42,230 nt of DNA, from NCBI GenBank assembly GCA_964653855.1, contig CAZZFV010000016.1:1-42230 (forward strand), in the 5' to 3' direction. Both the position numbers and the translations under genes were made by a program. Source of the stretch: RGIG3528 sp964653855. Lineage in GTDB: Bacteria; Bacillota; Clostridia; Lachnospirales; Lachnospiraceae. Shown here in pieces: positions 31,250 to 40,354 of this stretch; position 1 is the stretch's first letter; each line of letters starts with the position of its first letter. The notes beneath the pieces were generated by a model. The model was given only the letters and a program-made list of their open reading frames with translations, ran no database searches and was not told the origin of the DNA.

Positions 31250-32953
31250 CTATTCTTCAATTTCCACCGGAATGTTTTTTTCTCCGATTTCCTTCATAAG
31301 CGCAACAAAATCCGCATTTTCCGCGGGCTCGGCATTATTCTTTTTATTGTCGATGCACCTTATTTCCACTTCGACGTCTTTACCGAATTTTTTGTAAATC
31401 AAATCCTTGATATAATCGACACCGTAATTGTCCTTTTTCCAGTAATCGAACATATAAGTTGCCTTAAGATTCACAATCAGCTTGTTGTCTTCCGACACCG
31501 CCACAACGGCGCTCGCAAAATCGGCATGCAGGCCTTTGAAATCCTGTTTTATTTCGTCCCATGACGCAAGGATATTTTTTAAGTCCTCGGGAAGCGCTTT
31601 TATGCGTTCCTTTAACTTTTCCTTTTGCTCAGCCTGCTGCTCGGGCGTAAGCGCCTGATTCGGCAGTCCCGCACCCGCGCCGTATGCACCCATATTTGCG
31701 CCGTATGCACCGGCATTTGCGCTCATAACTCCGGCATTTCCGAAATTCCCGTTTCCGAAGTTTCCGTTTGCAAAATTTCCGTTTCCGGCACTAAACACTC
31801 CGTTTTCTATCTTTTTTTCGACTTCCGTGAGACGCGTAAACACCGAGTCATCCGTTTTTTCGGTCTCCGGCGCACAAAGCTTTATTACGGCGACTTCCGT
31901 TTCGACACGCTTTGCGGAAGAAAGCTTTATGTCGTTTGTAAGCTTTGAAAAAATTCTTATATAACGGCTCAGCGATTCGATCGAAGTTTCGCCGACCTCC
32001 TCTTTAAAGCCCGCCATTTCGTCCGAAGGAATATCTTCAACAAAATCAGTGTTTCCCGATGCCTTTGCGACAAGCAAATCACGCATATACCACGTAAAAT
32101 CTTCCGCAAATTGCGTGAGTTCCTTGCCCGATCTCACTATTTCGTCAACCGTCTTTAACGCTGCATTCACGTCATGAACCCTGATTGCGGAAATAAGCTT
32201 TTTGTAAGTCACCGCGTCAACCGTCCCGAGAGCACCGAGGACCCTGTCATAAGTAAGTTCTTCTCCCAGATAAAAAGATATGCATTTGTCAAGCAAACTT
32301 ATGCCGTCACGGAAAGATCCGTCCGCAAGAGTCGCGATGTATTTGAGAGCTTTGTCTTCCGCCGCCACATGCTCGGTATCCGTAAGAGTACGGAGACGAG
32401 CCATTATTTCTTCTGTCGAAGCGCGCCTGAAATCGTACCTCTGGCAGCGCGAAAGAATCGTGATCGGAATCTTGTGCGCCTCTGTCGTCGCAAGTATAAA
32501 TATAACATAAGACGGCGGTTCTTCAAGTGTTTTTAAGAGCGCGTTAAATGCGCTTCCCGACAGCATATGAACCTCGTCGATGATATAAACCTTGTATTTG
32601 CCTTCCGTGGGCGAATATTCGACCTCATCGATTATTTCACGGATATTTTCGACGGAGTTGTTTGATGCGGCGTCCATTTCGACCACGTTCATCGAAGTTC
32701 CCGCAAGGATTTTTTTGCACATTTCGCACTCGCCGCAAGGATCGCCGTCTTTGGGATTTTCGCAATTTACGGCACGGGCGAGAAGCTTTGCCGCAGTTGT
32801 TTTTCCGACACCTCTCGTACCCGTAAAAAGAAAGGCGTGACCGACTCTCCCCGCCGCAATCTGGTTTTTGAGCGCGGAGACGATTATGTCCTGACCTTTG
32901 ACGTCCTCAAAGGTTTGCGGTCTGAATTTTCTGTAAAGTGCTGTGTAAGACAT
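31250..32953 (-). CDS. dnaX: DNA polymerase III subunit gamma/tau
   Basis: AAA+ subunit of the replicative clamp loader, 567 aa. Walker A GTRGVGKTTAAKLLARAV is at about 44-61, the zinc module CENPKDGDPCGECEMC at about 64-79, Walker B IIDEVHMLSGSAF near 120, and the sensor 1 region ATTEAHKIP. Domain III ends near residue 375. A heptamer A-AAA-AAG in the reading phase of known dnaX frameshift sites lies at 31811-31817, just after domain III; a -1 shift would end at TAG 31791-31793. The following 60 residues are Asn/Gly/Ala-rich, then comes a compact C-terminal domain (about 460-567). ATG at 32951-32953 has SD AAAGGA. It lies 18 bp after murG. Confidence 0.95.
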   Translation of the reverse strand: MSYTALYRKFRPQTFEDVKGQDIIVSALKNQIAAGRVGHAFLFTGTRGVGKTTAAKLLARAVNCENPKDGDPCGECEMCKKILAGTSMNVVEMDAASNNSVENIREIIDEVEYSPTEGKYKVYIIDEVHMLSGSAFNALLKTLEEPPSYVIFILATTEAHKIPITILSRCQRYDFRRASTEEIMARLRTLTDTEHVAAEDKALKYIATLADGSFRDGISLLDKCISFYLGEELTYDRVLGALGTVDAVTYKKLISAIRVHDVNAALKTVDEIVRSGKELTQFAEDFTWYMRDLLVAKASGNTDFVEDIPSDEMAGFKEEVGETSIESLSRYIRIFSKLTNDIKLSSAKRVETEVAVIKLCAPETEKTDDSVFTRLTEVEKKIENGVFSAGNGNFANGNFGNGNFGNAGVMSANAGAYGANMGAYGAGAGLPNQALTPEQQAEQKEKLKERIKALPEDLKNILASWDEIKQDFKGLHADFASAVVAVSEDNKLIVNLKATYMFDYWKKDNYGVDYIKDLIYKKFGKDVEVEIRCIDNKKNNAEPAENADFVALMKEIGEKNIPVEIEE

Positions 32954-32971
32954 TTTGTTGTCCTTTATAAA

Positions 32972-34030
32972 TTAATACCTTGTTATTATATCGACGATAT
33001 TTTTGATCGCATTGTTTGAAATGCTTTGTTTCATCGCGTTTATATATTTTTCTTTGTTTGAAAGTACGTAAGAAATCGCCTCAAGCAGGCTTTCGTTGGT
33101 AATTTCCTCTTCACGCAAAACATACGAAAACCCTTGTTTTTCAAAGGAATCCGCATTTAAAATCTGATCTCCCCTGCTTTGTGCTGCGGACAAAGGGATC
33201 AGGATATTCGGCTTATTGAGTGCAAGAAGTTCACATATCGAATTTGCGCCCGCGCGTGAAATCACGAGATCAGAAACCGCAAAAACGTCGGGAAGCTCCA
33301 TGCCCACGTATTCAAAGCTTTTGTACCCCGGGAGATTTTCGTATTCGGGATTATTTTTACCCTTTCCCGTAATGTGAATCACATCGTAATTCTTTAAAAG
33401 AGTGGGCAAAACATTGTAAATCGATTCGTTGATTTTGGCGGATCCCGTGCTTCCGCCGATTATCAGGATTATAGGCTTATTGCCGTTAAATCCCGTAAAC
33501 CTGTAGCCTTTTTCCGTGTCTCCGTTTAAAAGTTCCGCTCTTATCGGAGAACCCGTGTAAATGCCTTTATTTTTCGGCAAAAATTTGAGAGTTTCCTTAA
33601 ATCCCGTGCAAATGTAATCCGCTTTTTTGATGCAAAGCCTGTTTGCAAGCCCCGGCGTAATGTCGGATTCATGCGAAATTACGGGGATATGATACTCATG
33701 CGCCGCAAAGGTGACCGGCACCGTAGCAAAGCCGCCTTTTGAAAATATGACATCCGGCTTTATCTTTTTTATTATCTTTTTTGCCTCAAAATAGCCCTTA
33801 ATCACACGGAAAGGATCGGTAAAATTTTTAAGTGAAAAGTAACGCCTTAATTTACCCGAAGAAATTCCGAAATACGGAAGTCCTTTTTCCTCTACAAGTC
33901 CCTTTTCTATTCCGTTATAAGTGCCTATATAATAAATTTCGTATCCGCGTGCGGTAAGCTCCGGCACAAGCGCGAGGCATGGCATGACATGTCCCGCCGT
34001 ACCGCCGCCGGTCATAATTATTTTTTTCAT
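32972..34030 (-). CDS. murG: UDP-GlcNAc:lipid I GlcNAc transferase MurG
   Basis: 352-aa GT28 glycosyltransferase that makes lipid II at the cytoplasmic face of the membrane in peptidoglycan synthesis. The N-terminal TGGGTAGHVMPCLALVPEL (about 7-25) is the family glycine loop, and VFSKGGFATVPVTFAA and ISHESDITPGLANRL follow. The donor site is IILIIGGSTGSAKINESI (about 187-204), and the C-terminal UDP-binding motif is ISRAGANSICELLALNKPNILIPL. The start overlaps the stop of the MATE gene as ATGA. The usual mur/division neighbours are absent, so murG stands apart from the dcw cluster here. Confidence 0.96.
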   Translation of the reverse strand: MKKIIMTGGGTAGHVMPCLALVPELTARGYEIYYIGTYNGIEKGLVEEKGLPYFGISSGKLRRYFSLKNFTDPFRVIKGYFEAKKIIKKIKPDVIFSKGGFATVPVTFAAHEYHIPVISHESDITPGLANRLCIKKADYICTGFKETLKFLPKNKGIYTGSPIRAELLNGDTEKGYRFTGFNGNKPIILIIGGSTGSAKINESIYNVLPTLLKNYDVIHITGKGKNNPEYENLPGYKSFEYVGMELPDVFAVSDLVISRAGANSICELLALNKPNILIPLSAAQSRGDQILNADSFEKQGFSYVLREEEITNESLLEAISYVLSNKEKYINAMKQSISNNAIKNIVDIITRY

Positions 34031-35415
34031 TGCGGGTTTCCCTCGGCAAGCATTGTTTTTTTGACTTTTTTATAAGTAATCACATAATATATTCCCTGCG
34101 CGATTGTGGCAAGTATCCACGAAACGGGATAGGAAATATAAAGGCACGTGAGCGTATGAACTTCGGCAAACACGGTATAAATCCAAAGGATTCTGAAGCC
34201 GCATACGAATGCCATTGTGATAAGCATGGGCGGAATGGATTTGCCGAGACCCCTGAGGCCGCCGACAAGCACGTCCATTGTGCCGCATGTGAAATACGTA
34301 AACATGATGACTGCCATTCTTGTTACGCCGTATTCGATAATCTCATTATAATCGGGAGATTCCGCCACGTAAAGTCCCAGTAACGGATAACGGAAAATAT
34401 ACGCAATCGCCCCGAGCACAAGTCCCGCAACCGTTGCAAAGAAAAGTCCGTTTATGACAACCTGACGGATACGCTTAACTTTTCTTCCGCCGTAGTTCTG
34501 GCTCGTAAACGAAAGCGTTGTGTGGTGGAACGAGTTCATGCCCACATAAACATAGCCCTCGATGTTTTGCGCCGCCGCATTTCCCGTCATCGCAAGATCG
34601 CCGAACGAGTTGATCGACGACTGGATAAGTACGTTCGATATCGAAAACATCGAGCCCTGAATGCCTGCCGGAAGTCCGATTTTTATCATTTGGAGAAGCT
34701 TGTGGCGTGTGATTTTGAGTTTTTTCGGATCAAGGCGCAGGCATCCGTCATAGTGAACGAGAGTGTTTACCACAAGTCCCGCGGATATTGCCTGCGACAC
34801 AACGGTCGCGATTGCAACGCCCGCAACGCCTATTCCGACGACGATTACGAAAAATAAGTTAAGTACCACGTTTATCGCACCCGCAAAGGCAAGATAATAA
34901 AGCGGACGCTTTGTGTCACCCACCGCACGGAGCACGGCTGACGTGAAGTTGTAAAGCATGATTACGGGCATTCCTATAAAATAAATGCGCATATAAAGAA
35001 CGGAGCCGTCGATTACGTTTTCGGGCGTGTCCATGAGCCTAAGAAGCGGACGCGCCATAAAAAATCCGAAAACGGCAAGGACCACGCCGAAAATAAGGCT
35101 CACGAGAACCGCCGTGTGAACGGTTTCCGACACATCCTTCTCGTTATTTTGTCCGTAATATTTTGCGACGCATACGTTTGCACCGACGGAAAGTCCCACA
35201 AAAAGATTTATGATGAGATTTGTGAGCGAACCGGTGCCGCTTATCGACGCGAGCGCCGTCTGACCCGCAAATTTACCCGCAACGATTAAGTCGGACGTAT
35301 TAAAAAGAAGCTGCAAAAGGCTCGACAAAATAAGCGGGAGCGTGAATTTAAGCATCTTCCCGAAAAGCGAGCCGGTACACATATCTATTTCGTATTTTTT
35401 TGAATTCGAAGACAT
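34027..35415 (-). CDS. MATE family efflux transporter
   Basis: Polytopic membrane antiporter, about 12 helices, 462 aa from the ATG at 35413-35415 (AAAGG upstream); an in-frame TTG further up is a poor start. GSLFGKMLKFTLPLILSSLLQLLFNTSDLIVAGKFAG is the standard NorM/DinF-like first-helix region, with the repeat half beginning LKITRHKLLQMIKIGLPAGIQ. The family exports cationic drugs or metabolites using sodium or proton gradients. Its own promoter is present and its stop overlaps murG (ATGA), so it heads the murG-dnaX-recR transcript. Substrate unknown; a link to cell-wall precursors is only positional. Confidence 0.92.
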   Translation of the reverse strand: MSSNSKKYEIDMCTGSLFGKMLKFTLPLILSSLLQLLFNTSDLIVAGKFAGQTALASISGTGSLTNLIINLFVGLSVGANVCVAKYYGQNNEKDVSETVHTAVLVSLIFGVVLAVFGFFMARPLLRLMDTPENVIDGSVLYMRIYFIGMPVIMLYNFTSAVLRAVGDTKRPLYYLAFAGAINVVLNLFFVIVVGIGVAGVAIATVVSQAISAGLVVNTLVHYDGCLRLDPKKLKITRHKLLQMIKIGLPAGIQGSMFSISNVLIQSSINSFGDLAMTGNAAAQNIEGYVYVGMNSFHHTTLSFTSQNYGGRKVKRIRQVVINGLFFATVAGLVLGAIAYIFRYPLLGLYVAESPDYNEIIEYGVTRMAVIMFTYFTCGTMDVLVGGLRGLGKSIPPMLITMAFVCGFRILWIYTVFAEVHTLTCLYISYPVSWILATIAQGIYYVITYKKVKKTMLAEGNPQ

Positions 35416-35484
35416 AAAAATTACCTTTAAAAACTTATTTTGTTTGCGGTAAACCAAAAAAAGATTGCCGTTAAAAGTAAGGGT

Positions 35485-35512
35485 ATTTTAACACTTTGAT
35501 AAAAAATGTCAA
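35485..35512 (-). promoter_or_regulatory. Promoter of the MATE-murG-dnaX operon
   Basis: On the minus strand, a consensus TTGACA (35507-35512), a 16-bp spacer and TAAAAT (35485-35490) with a TG extension. It is followed by a leader of about 60 nt. Confidence 0.85.
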
Positions 35513-35566
35513 ACAGGGGAAAGACGTGCTTCTTTACCGATTACCGGCGGAATTTTCCCAAAAAAC

Positions 35567-35602
35567 AAAGAAACAAGCCCCTTTCCGTATAAGAAAGAGG
35601 CT
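35567..35602 (-). terminator. Terminator of glpK
   Basis: On the minus strand, AGCCTCTTTC (35593-35602) pairs with GAAAGGGGCT (35576-35585), 10 bp with one G-U, followed by TGTTTCTTTGTTTTTT. It lies about 55 bp past the glpK stop. Confidence 0.8.
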
Positions 35603-35656
35603 TTTAAAACTTTTTCAAAGTCTGCCTGTTATTCGCATGTCCGGTGCTCAACCCGC

Positions 35657-37174
35657 TTAAATGTCATTTTCCTCGAAATTGTCTTCCTGCCACGAGAGTG
35701 CGGCACGCACCGCTTTGTTCCAGCCGTGGAGAAGCGCCTTACGTTTTTCGTCCGGCATTCCGGGTTCAAAGATGCATGACAAATCCCAATTTGCCCTGAT
35801 TTCGTCTTCGCTCTTCCAGAATCCCGACGTGAGTCCTGCGGCATAAGCCGCACCGAGCGCCGTTGTCTCGATACATCTCGGGCGAAGTACTCTTGTTTTT
35901 AAAATATCCGCCTGGAATTGCATGAGGAAATTGTTTGCGGACGCTCCGCCGTCAACCTTAAGACTTGTGAGTTTTTTGCCGAGGTCGTGTTCCATTGCGC
36001 GCAGCACACTGTACACCTGATAATCAATCGATTCGAGCGTCGCACGGATAAAATGCTCCTTTGTGCAGCCGCGCGTGATTCCTACTATCGTGCCTCTTGC
36101 GTATTGGTTCCAGTAAGGCGCTCCGAGACCCGTGAACGCAGGCACAATATACACTCCGTCCGTGTCCGAAACCGCTTCCGCATATTCTTCCGACTGTGCG
36201 GCGTTTTTGATCATACGAAGTCCGTCACGAAGCCACTGTATTGCCGCTCCCGCAACAAAAACGCTGCCTTCGAGCGCATAATTTATTTTTTTTGACGAGC
36301 TCACGGCGATTGTGGTTACAAGGCCGTGTTCCGATTCTATCCTGTTTTCTCCAGTATTCATAAGAAGGAAACAGCCCGTACCGTAAGTGTTTTTGACATC
36401 GCCCGCTTCAAAACAGCATTGTCCGAAAAGTGCGCATTGCTGATCGCCCGCCGCGCCTCCGATCGTGATTTCACCGCCGAGGAGTCCTCTGTCCGTTTTA
36501 CCGAAATTGTGTATCGAAGGATAAACTTTGGGCATCATGATTTCGGGGATATCGAGACGGTTTAAGAGCTTTTCGTCCCACTTTAAATTATTGATATCAA
36601 AAAGCATCGTTCTCGACGCATTTGTGTAATCGGTTGCGTGAACACGGCCGCGCGTAAGATTCCAAATAAGCCACGTGTCAACCGTACCGAAAAGTAATTC
36701 TCCCTTACGTGCGCGTTCGCGCGCGCCTTCAACGTGATTCAAAATCCATGCAATCTTTGTGCCGGAGAAATAAGCGTCGGGCACAAGTCCCGTTGTTTCT
36801 CTTATGTATTCGCCCATTCCCTCTTTCACGAGTTCCTCGACGATTGGCGCGGTTCTGCGGCATTGCCAAACAATCGCATTGTAAATCGGAACGCCCGTCT
36901 TTTTGTCCCAGATGATTGTTGTTTCACGCTGATTTGTGATTCCGAGCGCGGAAATTTCGGACGCATCCGCACCTATTTTTGCCATTGCTTCCGCAGCAAC
37001 AGCAAGCTGTGACGACCAGATTTCCATCGGATCGTGCTCAACATAGCCCGGCTGCGGGTAAATTTGTTCAAATTCGCGCTGTGCAAGACTCAAAATATTT
37101 CCTTTTTTGTCAAAAAGGATGCATCTGGAGCTTGTCGTCCCCTGATCGAGCGCCATTACGTATTTTTTTTCCAT
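35657..37174 (-). CDS. glpK: Glycerol kinase
   Basis: 505-aa FGGY-family sugar kinase that phosphorylates glycerol to glycerol 3-phosphate in the cytosol. It starts YVMALDQGTTSSRCILFDKKG (ATP site) and contains GITNQRETTIIWDKKTG, WILNHVEGARERA and YPSIHNFGKTDRG. The phosphate site is GGAAGDQQCALFGQ and the adenosine site is LKVDGGASANNFLMQFQADIL. Length is exactly family-typical. SD GGAGAGG precedes ATG 37172-37174. It is the last gene of the glycerol operon, 101 bp after the DUF1667 gene; that gap has small dyads (AGGCGCGCCT and CTTAAG copies) but no clear terminator. Confidence 0.97.
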   Translation of the reverse strand: MEKKYVMALDQGTTSSRCILFDKKGNILSLAQREFEQIYPQPGYVEHDPMEIWSSQLAVAAEAMAKIGADASEISALGITNQRETTIIWDKKTGVPIYNAIVWQCRRTAPIVEELVKEGMGEYIRETTGLVPDAYFSGTKIAWILNHVEGARERARKGELLFGTVDTWLIWNLTRGRVHATDYTNASRTMLFDINNLKWDEKLLNRLDIPEIMMPKVYPSIHNFGKTDRGLLGGEITIGGAAGDQQCALFGQCCFEAGDVKNTYGTGCFLLMNTGENRIESEHGLVTTIAVSSSKKINYALEGSVFVAGAAIQWLRDGLRMIKNAAQSEEYAEAVSDTDGVYIVPAFTGLGAPYWNQYARGTIVGITRGCTKEHFIRATLESIDYQVYSVLRAMEHDLGKKLTSLKVDGGASANNFLMQFQADILKTRVLRPRCIETTALGAAYAAGLTSGFWKSEDEIRANWDLSCIFEPGMPDEKRKALLHGWNKAVRAALSWQEDNFEENDI

Positions 37175-37275
37175 TGTAAAAAACCTCTCCGTTTAGTATA
37201 AGATCCCGCCCCAATATACAGGCGCGCCTTTGGGACTTTAAGCCTTTCGGTCTTAAGTCTTTCATGTCTTAAGCG

Positions 37276-37638
37276 TTATGCCTTTTCCACGTTCTTTGTG
37301 GCAACAAGCATAACTCCCGTATCCGCTATATTATCGCAGATTACGTCACCTATTGCAACAGGCGCGGGAACGGTAATCTTTTTTATTTCCGCCATAACGT
37401 CAAAAATTTTGTCTTTCGGAATATCCGTCTTTGTTTTAACGGAAGCCTTCTTTATTATGCCGCCCGTAACAGATACGCTTGACGTAACTATGCGGCGAGG
37501 GTCGGTAACTTCCTTTTTTGCGTAATCGGCACCGCGGGGACATGTGTTTCCGGTAACCGTGATTTCCGTACCCTCAATCGTAACCGTAAGTGCGCAGCCG
37601 AGAGGACAGCCTATGCACGTAAGCTCTTTTTTGTCCAT
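37276..37638 (-). CDS. DUF1667 cysteine-rich protein of the glycerol operon
   Basis: 120 aa. CIGCPLGCALTV (C8, C11, C15) and GNTCPRG (C33) give four cysteines that resemble an iron-sulfur site; no function is proven for the family. It is nearly always encoded beside a GlpO-like flavoprotein and an NAD/FAD oxidoreductase in Clostridia, so it is thought to be a small electron-transfer partner of that complex. SD AGGAGG with 8-nt spacing. It lies 12 bp after the oxidoreductase stop, same operon. Confidence 0.88.
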   Translation of the reverse strand: MDKKELTCIGCPLGCALTVTIEGTEITVTGNTCPRGADYAKKEVTDPRRIVTSSVSVTGGIIKKASVKTKTDIPKDKIFDVMAEIKKITVPAPVAIGDVICDNIADTGVMLVATKNVEKA

Positions 37639-37650
37639 CTTAAATGCCTC

Positions 37651-38928
37651 CTATACAAACTTAAACGTGATTTCTTTTAAATCCGCGTTTGCCAAAATAT
37701 CGTCCTTCTTAATTGTGATCTGTTCCATTTCGCCGGGCGCAACGGTGCGCTTTTTTACGCTCCGCACAAGCTTGTCACCAAAGAACACGCCTATTTCGAC
37801 GTTTTTGTAAACATTGTCCACACGGAAACGCACAAGAACATCTGAGGAAAGCGATGCCTTATCTATTGTGTTAGGAACGGTGTAACGAACGCCTTTTCCC
37901 GTCGAAAGCGTGATAACGGAATCCTCAGTTTTATTTACGGCCTCGGCGTTTTTCTTCATCACATACGCCGCCGCATTTTTACCCGCATTTCCCGCTTCTT
38001 CCGAAACATAATCCACAAGATCATGCACATGAAGCACGTTTCCGCACGCAAAAATTCCGGGGATGCTTGTTTCAAGCGTATTTGTGACGTATGCGCCCTG
38101 CGTGATCGGATTTATCTTGATTCCCGCGCCCGTTGTGAGCTCGTTTTCGGGGATAAGTCCGCACGAAAGAAGAAGCGTATCGCACGAATAAAATTCTTCC
38201 GTTCCCGGAATCGGCACATTGTGCGAATCGACTTCGGCAATCGTAACGCCTTCAACACGTTCTTTTCCCTTTATGTCGACAACCGTGTGAGAAAGCTTCA
38301 AGGGAATGTTGAAATCGTTTAAGCATTGCACAATATTACGCTTTAAACCGCCCGAATAAGGCATAAGTTCCGCAACAACCTTTACGTGTGCGCCTTCAAG
38401 CGTCATACGGCGTGCCATGATGAGTCCGATATCGCCGGAACCGAGTATTACAACTTCACGTCCGGGCATAATTCCGTCGATATTCACAAAGCGCTGCGCC
38501 GTGCCTGCCGAAAAAATTCCCGCGGGTCTGTATCCCGGAATTTGCAAGGCTCCTCTCGGTCGCTCCCTGCATCCCATTGCGAGGATAACAGCCTTTGCCT
38601 TTATGTTGAACATGCCTTCGGTTCTGTTCATGCATGTAACGATTTTGTCGTCCGACAAAGACACAACCATTGTGTTTAACTTGTATTCTATCTTCTCTTC
38701 AAGCACACGGCTCACAAATCTTGCCGCATATTCGGGGCCGGTGAGCTCTTCCTTAAATGTGTGAAGTCCGAAGCCGTTGTGGATGCATTGATTCAAAATT
38801 CCGCCGAGACGGGAATCTCGCTCAAGTATCACAATGCTTTCCGCTCCCGCTTCATGTGCCGCAAGTGCCGCAGCAAGTCCCGCAGGGCCTCCGCCTATTA
38901 TCACAATATCATATTCTTTACAATACAT
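37651..38928 (-). CDS. FAD/NAD(P)-dependent oxidoreductase of the glycerol operon
   Basis: 425-aa pyridine-nucleotide oxidoreductase. The FAD-binding dinucleotide fold YDIVIIGGGPAGLAAALAAHEAG is at about 6-28, a second nucleotide fold VVILGSGDIGLIMARRM at about 155-171, and the C-terminal FAD motif GIFACGNVLHVHDLVDYVSEEAGNAGKNAA at about 290-319. No CxxC redox pair is seen, so it is not thioredoxin-reductase-like. It probably passes electrons between the GlpO-like flavoprotein and NAD(P), by analogy with GlpB-type partners. SD GGAGG; the gene overlaps the upstream GlpO-like gene by 11 bp. Confidence 0.9.
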   Translation of the reverse strand: MYCKEYDIVIIGGGPAGLAAALAAHEAGAESIVILERDSRLGGILNQCIHNGFGLHTFKEELTGPEYAARFVSRVLEEKIEYKLNTMVVSLSDDKIVTCMNRTEGMFNIKAKAVILAMGCRERPRGALQIPGYRPAGIFSAGTAQRFVNIDGIMPGREVVILGSGDIGLIMARRMTLEGAHVKVVAELMPYSGGLKRNIVQCLNDFNIPLKLSHTVVDIKGKERVEGVTIAEVDSHNVPIPGTEEFYSCDTLLLSCGLIPENELTTGAGIKINPITQGAYVTNTLETSIPGIFACGNVLHVHDLVDYVSEEAGNAGKNAAAYVMKKNAEAVNKTEDSVITLSTGKGVRYTVPNTIDKASLSSDVLVRFRVDNVYKNVEIGVFFGDKLVRSVKKRTVAPGEMEQITIKKDDILANADLKEITFKFV

Positions 38929-40333
38929 GTGAATTCCTCCCGCTCTTTAATACTTCTTCCATAGGAATGCCAAGTTCATTCGCCAAAAGTTCAACCGTTC
39001 TCGGTGTGCAAAATCCCGCCTGGCATCTTCCCATTCCCGCACGTGTGCGGCGCTTTATTCCGTCAAGTGTGCGCGCGCCGAGCGGTCTTCTGATTGCGTC
39101 CAAAATTTCGCCTTCCGTAATCATTTCGCAACGGCATACGATTACCGAATAACTCGGATTTTCTTTTATGAGTTTTTCCTGTTCCGCAAGCGGCAAAAGT
39201 GCCATATGACGGACTCCCGTGCGCGTTGCGACAAAGTTTACGTTTTTCTTTGGATTAAGTATCGGAAGCACGATTTTTGCAACGTATTCCCCCATCACGG
39301 GTGCACATGTGAGTCCCGGTGACTCTATGCCGGCAACGTCGATAAAATGAGGTGCATCCGTAACTTCTTCTATTATGAAATCATCGTGCACTTCATGTGC
39401 GCGAAGTCCCGAAAAGCTTGTTATCGTCTTTCTGAAAGCGGGCATTTCCTTTACGCTTTCGGAAGCCTTTTTAACGGCATATCCCATTCCCGCGCGTGTT
39501 GTGCACGTTGCTTCCTTATCGTCAATGTCATCCGCAGTAGGTCCCACAAGAAGATTTCCGTGAACGGTGGGTGTAAAGAGAACGCCTTTTCCGAGAGCGG
39601 ACGGAAGCTGGAAAAGCGTGTGGCTTGCCATATTTCCCGCCGCCTTATCGTAAAGACAATACTCACCGCGTCTGGGTATTATTTCTATAGGCTTTTTGCT
39701 TACCATATTATGAATTTTATCCGCATAAACACCCGCCGCATTTATTACGACACGTGCGTTAATCGTTTGCTTTGTTGTCGTAATTTCGTAGTGATCGTTA
39801 AACCTCTTAATATCCGTCACTTCATTGTCGAATTCAAACTTCACACCGTTTACGTACGCGTTTTCCGCAAGCGCTATCGTGAGTTCAAAAGGACACACGA
39901 TTCCGCCCGTGGGCGCATAAAGCGCACATACGACCTTGTCCGACACATTCGGTTCAAGTGCCAAAACTTCGTCATGTTCGATAATCTTCAAATTCTTTAC
40001 GCCGTTTTTTTGTCCGTTTTCGTAAAGACGATTGATTGTCTCTCTTCCTTCCTCGCTCATGCAAAGAACGAGCGAACCGTTTTTCTTAAAAGCAAAATCA
40101 AGCTCTTTCGAAAGGCTCTCCATTCTTTCGTTGCCGGGAACGTTGAGCTTTGCCTTTAAGCTTCCCGGCTCCGCATCAAATCCCGCGTGAACTATTCCCG
40201 AATTTGCCTTCGACGTGCCCTCACACACATCAAGTCCTTTTTCAAGCACAACCGTATCAAGATCGTACCTTGAAAGTTCGCGTGCGATCGAACATCCCGT
40301 CACTCCCGCACCGATAATACAAACATCTCTCAT
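38918..40333 (-). CDS. Glycerol-3-phosphate dehydrogenase-like FAD protein with BFD-type Fe-S domain
   Basis: 471 aa from ATG 40331-40333 (SD AGGAGG; an upstream TTG is not needed). N-terminal FAD fold RDVCIIGAGVTGCSIARELS, then DAO-family sequence with NSGIVHAGFD, VVINAAGVYADKIH and IDVAGIESPGLTCAPVMGEY. The C-terminal module has C400, C402, C437 and C442 in a CxC...CxxxxC pattern typical of a [2Fe-2S] BFD-like domain, as in anaerobic GlpA. It likely oxidises glycerol 3-phosphate to dihydroxyacetone phosphate, supplied by GlpK downstream. The annotation is by family; related members act on 2-hydroxyacids. Confidence 0.88.
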   Translation of the reverse strand: MRDVCIIGAGVTGCSIARELSRYDLDTVVLEKGLDVCEGTSKANSGIVHAGFDAEPGSLKAKLNVPGNERMESLSKELDFAFKKNGSLVLCMSEEGRETINRLYENGQKNGVKNLKIIEHDEVLALEPNVSDKVVCALYAPTGGIVCPFELTIALAENAYVNGVKFEFDNEVTDIKRFNDHYEITTTKQTINARVVINAAGVYADKIHNMVSKKPIEIIPRRGEYCLYDKAAGNMASHTLFQLPSALGKGVLFTPTVHGNLLVGPTADDIDDKEATCTTRAGMGYAVKKASESVKEMPAFRKTITSFSGLRAHEVHDDFIIEEVTDAPHFIDVAGIESPGLTCAPVMGEYVAKIVLPILNPKKNVNFVATRTGVRHMALLPLAEQEKLIKENPSYSVIVCRCEMITEGEILDAIRRPLGARTLDGIKRRTRAGMGRCQAGFCTPRTVELLANELGIPMEEVLKSGRNSHVL

Positions 40334-40354
40334 TTTTACCTCCTGTAAGTTCAA

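Noticed and set aside
39347..40159. 270-codon plus-strand frame
   Set aside because: Shadow of the GlpO-like gene on the opposite strand; Arg/Cys/His-rich nonsense composition.
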